A DNA stretch of 64,000 nucleotides from Enoplolaimus lenunculus (lineage: Eukaryota; Nematoda; Enoplea; Enoplida; Thoracostomopsidae), in contig JASANG010000150.1 in assembly GCA_030248215.1 (NCBI GenBank), positions 62,001 through 126,000 of the forward strand. Reading direction: 5' to 3'. This document shows positions 56,451 through 64,000 of the stretch, one piece after another. Both the position numbers and the translations under genes were made by a program. Under the pieces are notes generated by a model that did not search any database, was not told the origin of the DNA, and worked only from the letters and a program-made list of their open reading frames with translations. Within the stretch, counting starts at the first letter, position 1; each line of letters starts with the position of its first letter.

Positions 56451-57365
56451 GAGGGCTTGTTGTGTTAAAAACTGAAAAACTATCTAAAAACCTTTTTCAA
56501 AAATTTCTAACCGGTATTTAACTCCTTGGCTCCCACTGGCTACGCCCTTCATATCCAGTCATACCTGTCATAAAGCCGCTGCCGGATGTTAAAATCTCAG
56601 TAATAGTTTTTTGGTGTAGCGGTTTCTACCAACAGGTCCCATATGCTGTCGTCAATTGCACAACACCATATTGCGTGTGTTTTCTATCCATGTACAAGCA
56701 ATTGGCAGTCAAAATATCATTGGAACCGTGAAACAAGCTCGACATCAATAAGCCAGCATCATTTTCTTTAATTTAAACTCTCAGTACAAAATTTTAAATT
56801 TCCGTGGGTTTGCAGAACTGAATCGAATCTTAAATATCGCGACCGCTGTTCTTAATTTAACCTATGCCAGCTATTTTTGCGTGATTTAACGTTTATTTTA
56901 CTTGACGAGTAAATTCCAAAACCTGATTGAGTATGCTGGTAAATATAATACCGGTAGCGTAAACTTTGAGTAATGAATCAAATTCTGTACTAAACTGGTG
57001 GTTCAGGAACTATTTTAATTGACGCTTGTGGAGTAATTAGTAAATGTTAGATGCTATCAATTTACGGGTTCTAATTTAGAAACAAACTTGTATTAATTCA
57101 GAGTCAGAAGCAAAATCCACGACACTTTATATATTATCGTTCCCCTTGTTATTAGGGTCAATACAGTAGACTGTTACCGTTACTTAGTTTTAGACTTATT
57201 TGAACGCTAAGCTTTCCTTTAGTTTTTATGACCACGAAAGTCAAGTTGGCCCAAATATACATAGTTTTAATAAATGTTTTAGCATATTTTACACTTTAAT
57301 GCTCTGACTAGCAGATATTCATAGTTCGTGCTTTTTTCTAAATGTTTGCTATAAACGTTCGGAGC
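56451..57365. other. Intergenic, nothing recognised
   Basis: AT-rich DNA without a recognisable element or exon. Confidence 0.45.
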
Positions 57366-57525
57366 AATGTATGGAACAGGGCCGAAATAGTAGTATAGGC
57401 ATATACCTAAACCTAAGCCTAAATCTAAGCATAAGCCTATGCAAAAAAATTAGCCTAAAAGCTTATGCTTACCCAGTTGCAAACACTCAGAAATACATTC
57501 CGCCCTTGATGTTTACATGGTCCAA
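57366..57525 (-). mobile_element. T-family element copy 22
   Basis: On plus: AATGTATGGAACAGGGCCG, CATATACCTAAACCTAAGCC, TAAATCTAAGCATAAGCC, ATTCCGCCCTTGATGTTTAC, ATGGTCC. A 6-of-8 flank match (AACGTTCG, AATGTTCC) is possible. Confidence 0.75.
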
Positions 57526-57552
57526 TGTTCCAAAAACTGAAAGCCTTTAAAT

Positions 57553-57890
57553 CGTTTTTAGTGTTTGACCACGTTTAACAGTGTTTATTTATATATATGT
57601 CCACATGAAACCTAGTAATAACGTTAATACAGTACCGTCATTTGATTTAATTTCATGGTCATTTTACTTTTTAAGAGTCAAAAGCTTTCCCACAGAAATA
57701 GGTTCCGCTCCTGATCTTTACAGAAACCTTTCTAAAATTATCGGTTTTAGTGTTTGACTACGTTTATTAACAGTGTTTATTTATTCACATATCCACATGA
57801 AACTCGATAATAACGTTAATACAATGGCGTCGCCCGTCAGTTGATTTAATTCCGGGTCATTTTACTTTTTAGGAGTCGAAGCTTTTGCAT
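57553..57890 (+). repeat. Direct tandem duplication, about 185 bp x 2
   Basis: TCGTTTTTAGTGTTTGACCA and TCGGTTTTAGTGTTTGACTA, with AACAGTGTTTATTTAT, ATGAAAC and AATAACGTTAATACA following in both. The second unit is preceded by a T-family end (GGTTCCGCTCCTGATCTTTA), so part of a T element was copied too. Confidence 0.8.
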
Positions 57891-58264
57891 TGTGGTTTTA
57901 TAGTTTTAACCTTAGCCTAAATCTAACCTAAAATTGCAAATATCGGTCAAACTCTAGTCGTATTAATTTGCTGTCCCGCAAGGAAACAGAACACAAGCAA
58001 ATGTATCATTCGCCGAGGATTTGATATGTCTAAGATTACACCCATAAACCCATAATTGGTTTGGTTTATAGAAATGTACGCATGATTTTAAAACTTGAAG
58101 TTTCTGATAAGATATAACGCCTGAAACTGGTACTATTATTGCTTTCACGTTAGTCAGGATCGATTGGTTCAAGTTTTGTTCCTATTTGACTACTGTATAA
58201 TGTTTTGTCGCGTCACAAACTCCATTTCGTATTCTAATATGTGTTATTTTTAAGCCGTATGCTT

Positions 58265-58463
58265 TAAAGTTTTGAACTCAACTTTATTTGATCCTGGAAT
58301 CATTTATGCACTGCAATTAGGAACATTTGACATTTATGGACTGTAATTATGGTTTAGGGACTCTATCGGTTACGGACTCTGATTAGGGATCTGGACTTCC
58401 ATAAATTGGAACTCAAAATGGGGACTCCTCTCTTATTACCCCCCGTTATTTGGGTCACTACAG
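58265..58463 (+). mobile_element. P-family MITE, right part (copy 4)
   Basis: ACTCAACTTTATTTGATCCTGG, TCGGTTACGGACTCTGATTA, TTATTTGGGTCACTACAG at the end. It abuts T copy 23 directly, apparently replacing that element's left end. Confidence 0.75.
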
Positions 58464-58612
58464 TGAACTTAAGTTTTAGACTAAGTTTTGCTTAGGGTTG
58501 GACTTAGGCTTAGGTATAGGCTTGATCATTACTTTAGGTTCAGTCTCCAGAGGCTTAGGAATATGCTTATATCAACTCACTACTACTGCTACGGAACTGT
58601 TCTATACGTTGG
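58464..58612 (+). mobile_element. T-family element copy 23 (left end lost)
   Basis: GAACTTAAGTTTTAGACTAAG, GGACTTAGGCTTAGGTATAG, GAGGCTTAGGAATATGCTTA, CGGAACTGTTCTATACGTTG then GCC. Confidence 0.72.
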
Positions 58613-58689
58613 CCAAGCATACTTAACATTTAAATGCACTTTCCTAATTGTAACCTTAACCTTACATCAAGCTTTTGATACAAGACAAA

Positions 58690-59100
58690 TAAACGTTTAA
58701 TTCAGCAGTTAATTACAGTACCGGATATAATATCAGTAACAAAGGCTGGCGGAGCGTGAGTTAAAAATAAGTAACAGTCCGTAACCAAATAACACGGGGG
58801 GGCACCCTCTGGAGAGGCCAAATAAATATCAGTCCCCCTGGCCACTACTGTACTTTGTAGTAGTTTCGCGTAAAACCGGTCCGCCTCTGACGCTTTGCAT
58901 GATATAATATGCTTTCTATGAATTCGGAATATCAAAGTAACAGTCCGTAACCAAATAACACGGGGGGGCACCCTCTGGAGAGGCCAAATAAATATCAGTC
59001 CCCTGGCCACTACTGTACTTTGTAGTTGTTTCGCGTAAAACCGGTCCGCCTCTGACGCTTTGCATGATATAATATGCTTTCTATGAATTCGGAATATCAT
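58690..59100 (-). mobile_element. P-family MITE fragment with a 166-bp tandem duplication
   Basis: TATCAGTAACAAAGGCTGGC, AGTAACAGTCCGTAACCAAA and CACCCTCTGGAGAGGCC are P-family blocks. The stretch from 58769 repeats from 58935 (offset 166) and includes non-P sequence (CGTAAAACCGGTCCGCCTCT). The long minus-strand open frame across both units is a by-product of the duplication. Confidence 0.85.
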
Positions 59101-59289
59101 CTGATCTTCTGATCATTAACATATTCATGAGTGAAAGTTTGAAGGCTTGTATGCCGAGCAAATGTCCACATTTCATTTTTGTATTACCATCGAATGGTAG
59201 AGTCCAAGATTTAGCATTACTCATTCATGTCATGTTTGAACCGACATTTGTAGGCTACTGCGAAACATAGAGACTATATGATTTAGAAC

Positions 59290-59398
59290 AAAAGGCATAG
59301 TTTTAGGTTTAGGCATGTGCTTAGGATTAGGCTTATGTGTAGGCGTACGCTTAGGCTTAGGCGTATGTTTAAAGGTCAAGTCCTTATAATTAACATGG
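59290..59398 (+). mobile_element. T-family fragment copy 24
   Basis: AGGCATGTGCTTAGGATTAGG, GTAGGCGTACGCTTAGGCTT, then ATTAACATGGGCT at the right. The left part is missing. Confidence 0.6.
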
Positions 59399-59670
59399 GC
59401 TATAAATGTTTAATGCATCTGGCTAAATATCCTGCGGATATCGTGTTGAAACGAAAATACTGTTTTAACGACGCAGGAAGCTGTTAACCTTGGCAAAATT
59501 TCAGAAGTTACGTTACACCCTTTCCGACGTAGAGTATACTAATGAACAACTTAGTATCAACTTGATTAGGAGCGAAATACGAAATCGCTCTATATGTGGC
59601 GGTTAAACGATTTGTACGTGCAGATTCAACCTTTTATTATAAATATTTTCTTGTAGGTGTTAGAATAACA

Positions 59671-59878
59671 CACTGCAAAAATTGTGAGTCAAATTGCCTC
59701 TCTCCGAAATAGGCTCTACGGGACTACATTAACTGAGTCAAATTCAACTCCGCCAGAGTCAAATTCGACTCACTGAGTCGCACGTATGACCGTGACGGAG
59801 TCGAACTTGGCTCAGTTTGCGTAGTCCAGTAGAGCCTATTTAGGAGAGAGTCAATTTGACTCACCCTTTTTTGCAATC
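59671..59878. mobile_element. G-family palindromic MITE (copy 7)
   Basis: CACTGCAAAAATTGTGAGTC at the left and TTGACTCACCCTTTTTTGCA at the right, 208 bp, with AACTGAGTCAAATTCAACTC inside. The right terminus and flanks are slightly decayed. Confidence 0.85.
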
Positions 59879-59879
59879 T

Positions 59880-62250
59880 ACTGATTCTAGTCACAAGGTT
59901 TCGGAACTAAACGGTAGTGGTTAACGTCTTCAATCATGGAGTCCCGCAGGGTCGAATGCTAGTTTGAATTTGACAGATGAAATAGAAAATATTCATGCAA
60001 AAACGGAGTCACGAAACGTATCCAAATTTGTCAGCTTAACTTATATTAAACCGAAGCAAAGTTTAGGAAAACATGAGACGTACTGTTGTCTTCCGCGTTT
60101 GGTGTGCACTGTGTGATTGTTTGCCCATTAGAGGACTGTCACAGTACATTAAATTTTTGCGTAACATATGATCGTCAAATTTATTTTATTAATAAAAAAA
60201 TGTTCGAATTTATGCAATATAAATATATAGAAAATGTTCATACGAGCGAATTAAATGTAATAGCACCAATTCCAGTGAATAATTTGCAACTGCAAAAACT
60301 TCAAACATGTTTTGTGACCAAACTTGCATTTCAAGTTGCATGAGCGAATGTTTTCTGCAAAAGCTTGCACGTGTGAACAGGTATTTTGAAATAAGCGTTC
60401 GAACCGCAAAAATTTTGTCTCTTGTAAGGTTTATATATACGAAAAATTAAATCCTAACTACGCAATTGCGTTAACTGGGGAGGTACTTATGCAAGCCTTA
60501 AACAAATCTGGTATATTCTAGTGCGCACGAAACTTTCGAGATTATATACATATATAAAATATATATACATATATAAAATATATATACATATATATTTATA
60601 TATACATTAAATTAAACCAAGACTACTCCCACGCACATACGGGTAACTTTTCAAAATGTTATTTTATAATTCTGTATTCAAACAAGCAGTCTATAAACAT
60701 AAATGTTATTGCGAAATTTGAACGAAAAAAGACATTTTTGCGTCCATCTTCGTGTCGCAAAAGTGTCTTTTTCTTCATAAATTTTAAAACTGTAATTTTT
60801 TGCTTGTTTTTATTGCTAAGTTTACATTTATTAGTTTTTTTTGTCTTTTCTCTCTTCGCTTGCCCGTTATCCGTTTGCTGACTGTATACTGCGCATTGCG
60901 ACTTTAAAAATGTGTGATATGAAATATTTGAGAACATTTTTTCATCTTTTTAGCGATACGACAGATGATTTGTTATGGTATTTAGGTAACAAAATACGGG
61001 TGATCGTGTAGACAATGGTTTTTTATAGTATTTTTTACTAGAATGTTGTGCGTACTGCTTGAACTCGACAGCTACTGTTCTGGGTTTGATTAGACGTTTG
61101 CCAGAAATGATAATAAACAGTACGTTTATGCTGAAATCTCAATCGATGTATTAAAAAATATAGTGTGAACAGGTAAAGCTATCTTGCAATGTAGAGTCGA
61201 TTAAATTATAGCCTCATTGACTTGCCTTTATCAATATTTTGAATCAAAAAAATTTAGAAAAATTAGCATAGTATCTAAACTTATTAGAGCAGTCAGTGTA
61301 TATCTGAGTTCAAGCTGTGCGTCCAACATTGTGATAAAATATTACTATTCTAACACCGATTACCTTGAGTGTCGAGGCCGACCATGGGTGTAATAAAACT
61401 GTTTACGTGATCGAATAAGTTTATTATAGGGATCGTTTATTAAAATTTTGGCTGTAGATGCAGACAACTTCGGCCATTCCGGTGACTATTTACTAGATTA
61501 ATAACATATTACTCAATGATCACATCATTAATAACATCGACGCATTTAACCATTTTGCAATTAACTGTTTCAGCAATATGTAAAGCTTTAGGTACAAAAC
61601 GCGATCGTAACTAAAGCCCGGAGAGCGAAAACCTACTAAATATAATTCAACTGAGGTAGGGCCGGGAGAATACACAGCCTGAAAAATTTGGGCTGTCCGA
61701 GGAAATGCAGGCTGAATTTTTCGGGTGGAAAATTTAGCCAGCCACACCTGTTCCAGCGGCTATTAGCAATCAATTTCATTTCGAGTTGTGATGAAAAGCA
61801 AAAAAGCTTTCGCGCTGTAGAGTTAAGTAAATTATACTTCATTTTGTTGGAGCATCTTGTCTGTCACATTATTTCCGCAAAATACGGTTTCGACAAAATA
61901 ACACTCTAGCGTTCGATCATTTTTATGCAAAGTTATACCTCCCAACATTAATAGTTTGTAACAGGCGCCGCTGCCCTTAGGATTACGGCTAGATTCATTC
62001 AGAGGGTTTAGGACACTGTTGCGCGATAAGTTGTCAGGCGACGAGTTGTCGTAGATTGTACTCCAGTACATAACACACTGCCTACACTATACACAGCGTA
62101 AAATTCACAGCAGTTAGTTTGCTTGTTCAATTCTTTCCATTGCTGGTGAATTGTTTTATGATCTGTCGAAACGACGGGGAGACGAGAACTTATTGAATAC
62201 CACTTCAAAACATTACCTAATAGATTATGGAATATTTTGTATCCGAGCAT
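59880..62250. other. Intergenic, no gene assigned
   Basis: Contains an AT microsatellite-like tract at 60543-60607 (units of ATATATACATATATAAA). Short open frames at 60086-60343 (plus) and 61520-62250 (minus) have no recognised relatives and no phase-consistent partners. Confidence 0.5.
60543..60607. repeat. AT-rich short tandem repeat
   Basis: About three units of ATATATACATATATAAA in direct order. Confidence 0.85.
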
Positions 62251-62308
62251 TTAAAGACGACTTACGACTACTGTGGTAACATATTCACATCCCACCTTGT
62301 TGCGAACG

Positions 62309-62496
62309 AGCTCCTTTATAGGTAGTGTAAAAGTTGATGTTCTTGGGATCAATAAACGTTTTACTGGAACGCTGATCCAAGAAAGCATCATGTTCGCGAC
62401 GGGACTTTGGACCAGTTGCCTTCCCGTCTGACGCAACCAATTAGCAAATCGACTGTTTTGTGCACACGTACGTGCAGAATCGGTCACCGCACTGCT
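62309..62496 (-). CDS. Possible isolated exon, unknown protein
   Basis: Between an acceptor-like TGTAGCAG and a donor-like AACAAG|GTGGGA the minus strand reads AVTDSARTCAQNSRFANWLR, QTGRQLVQSPVANMMLSWIS, TLPIKELVRNK. It is open, higher in GC than its surroundings and not obviously repetitive. No flanking exon fits in phase and I recognise no family, so it may be a fragment or a chance frame. Confidence 0.2.
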
Positions 62497-62584
62497 ACAG
62501 TGCCAAACGCGGCATTTAAATTTATTACAGTGTAGACTGTATATGTATAGGTCTGGCGGCAGGCTCAGGAACACACTTTTGCAA

Positions 62585-62650
62585 AACTTAGGCTTAGGCT
62601 TAGGAATACGTTAAACCTACTGTTGCGCCTCTAATAGTAACATTGACCGT
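62585..62650 (+). mobile_element. T-family fragment copy 25
   Basis: AAACTTAGGCTTAGGCTTAG, GAATACGTTAAACCTACTGT, then AGTAACATTGACC. Right part only. Confidence 0.6.
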
Positions 62651-62654
62651 ATGG

Positions 62655-63678
62655 GCTATACATTTTCACCCTCCAACGCCACCAGCGCCACGCTGACTTG
62701 TTTACAGATGTAAAACTAAAATGTCGAATATTTCCGCCGTTTCTCCACATAAATCATCTTTCTATTTCATCTGAGATCAAATTTATACTAGAATTTAAAT
62801 GCCAGACTATCGGATGATAGGCTTGTGCTTTAACCGCTAGTGTTATACGTAAAAAAGCTAAACGTTAATACTCCAAACCATACAATGCTTGCATGCAAAA
62901 CTTTAACCCTCTATTTTTCAGCTAAGATAAAAACGTTCAACTATTGAGGTTTGTAAGCTTTACGCCTTGACCTAATTCTAAGTAGCCAGTCAAAAACCTA
63001 AACACCGACCCTTTTGTTCGAAGCAATACTTTGGCAAGAAAATCTGTTGAAATGGTCGTAAAAATGTTTGTGAAAATTGATACATTTAACAACTGTCTTT
63101 TAATAAATTTTAAGTAATTTTTTGAAAACATCTGTCACCTGAATTTGTAGGTTCACCGTATTGTTTACTGTATTATATGAATCTACAACAACTCGTCGCC
63201 TGACATCCCGTTTCGTTGCTGTTGTCGCAGCCTAGGTCTATAAGTAATAATCCCAATCGTAAGCCTAAAATGTCGAGTCTATGAGGTGTCAGGTTACAAA
63301 ATGTCGGTCAACTACATTTTGCCGCTTAGACAACTCGTCGACCCGGTGGACGAGTTGTTCAAGCGGCCAAATAGACTGATGCTATATTTCATAGTGTGTA
63401 ATTTTTTTATTGCTTGAGTTTTTGACGGCACAAGTCAGAATCTATTTGGCATGCGACGTGGTCGACGGTGGACTGGGAATACGAAATGTTTGCATTTTTT
63501 CTCAAATTTGTGTCAAAAGTTAAAACGAAACGCACCAAATAACTGAACTTTGTAATATATGCAAAATTTCACTGCCGAATGGCTGGAACCTCCGGCAGAA
63601 ATTCTTCCGGAGTCGGAGGTTGTAGGCAGGCCTCTGGTTGTACCCTGGATACCAATGATCTTGTTCTTAATTAACGTA
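62655..63678. other. Intergenic, GTTGTC/GACAAC repeat relatives
   Basis: ACAACTCGTCGCCTGACA (about 63188) and GACAACTCGTCGACCC (about 63329) with the inverse GGACGAGTTGTTC belong to the family seen at 18650 and 62030. No gene seen. Confidence 0.45.
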
Positions 63679-63887
63679 CACTGCAAAAAATGGTGAGACA
63701 AATTGACTCTCTCCGAAATAGGCTCTACGGGACTATGCAGTCTGAGTAAAAGTCGACTCCGCCAGAGTCAAATTCGACTCACTGAATTGCATGTTTGACT
63801 CTGGCTGAGTCGAATTTGACTCAGTTTGTGTAGTCTCGTTGAGCCTATTTCGGAGAGAGTCAATTTGAGTCGCCACTTTTTCCAGTG
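63679..63887. mobile_element. G-family palindromic MITE (copy 8)
   Basis: CACTGCAAAAAATGGTGAG at the left, CGCCACTTTTTCCAGTG at the right, TA flanks (63677-63678, 63888-63889), 209 bp. Confidence 0.88.
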
Positions 63888-64000
63888 TATATTTCACAGT
63901 GTGGGCGTTTCTTGTTGAATTACTGAGCCTAAAACGATTGGTATAACTTCTAAGAGTAACGATATATACCATTACAAAAATGCTTAATAAGTTTTAAAAT

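Noticed and set aside
58702-59100. 132-codon minus-strand open frame with an internal repeat
   Set aside because: It is a translation of a 166-bp tandem duplication within P-family transposon sequence.
60086-60343. 85-codon plus-strand open frame
   Set aside because: No recognisable motif, AT-driven codon use, and no supporting splice or promoter context.
61832-62250. Possible tetraspanin-like exons on the minus strand (WKELNKQTNCC; NPKGSGACYK)
   Set aside because: The splice phases do not chain, the CCG motif reads CCE, and no transmembrane exons are nearby.

Overview
The window is animal nuclear DNA: AT-rich, with long repeat-filled introns and GT-AG exons that can be chained by phase. 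Two signs point to a nematode. The aspartic protease has the nematode-style flap GTGSCSGFLG and a Cys-rich insertion, and a very abundant small transposon carries runs of TTAGGC, the nematode telomere unit. A mermithid or other early-branching (Enoplea) worm is a guess from the AT-rich, repeat-heavy style; no species can be read from the sequence.

Layout. (1) 1-17942, plus strand: the last 19 exons (874 residues) of an otoferlin-type ferlin, a Ca2+-binding membrane-fusion protein; its 5' part lies outside the window. (2) 17943-23386: intergenic, packed with small non-autonomous DNA transposons. (3) 23387-42378, plus strand: at least 11 exons of a very large (more than 2,600 residues) Arg/Ser/Lys-rich, Gln-tract protein, probably nuclear and possibly tied to RNA processing, that I cannot name. 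A 1.14-kb tandem duplication follows it. (4) 46779-53011, minus strand: a complete eight-exon secreted aspartic protease (437 residues) with signal peptide, propeptide, both catalytic Asp motifs and a TATA box. (5) 53112-64000: no convincing gene, but MITEs, minisatellites and local duplications.

The three genes share no visible pathway. What unifies the window is its repeats. About 25 copies of one element ('T') have inverted ends GGCC.ATGTA.AGA.CAGGG, several with 8-bp target duplications, and an internal array of telomere-like TTAGGC units. At least five other terminal-inverted-repeat families are present: a palindromic GAGTC-rich TA-flanked MITE ('G'), a CTGTAGTGACCC element ('P') in which a 72-bp minisatellite has grown, CAGTGGCGGATCC and CAGGGTGTA hAT-like elements, and a GGGGAAA mariner-like MITE. 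A pair of tRNA-derived SINEs, several minisatellites and many segmental tandem duplications complete the picture. I saw no rRNA, functional tRNA gene, CRISPR array, transposase gene or retrovirus-like element.
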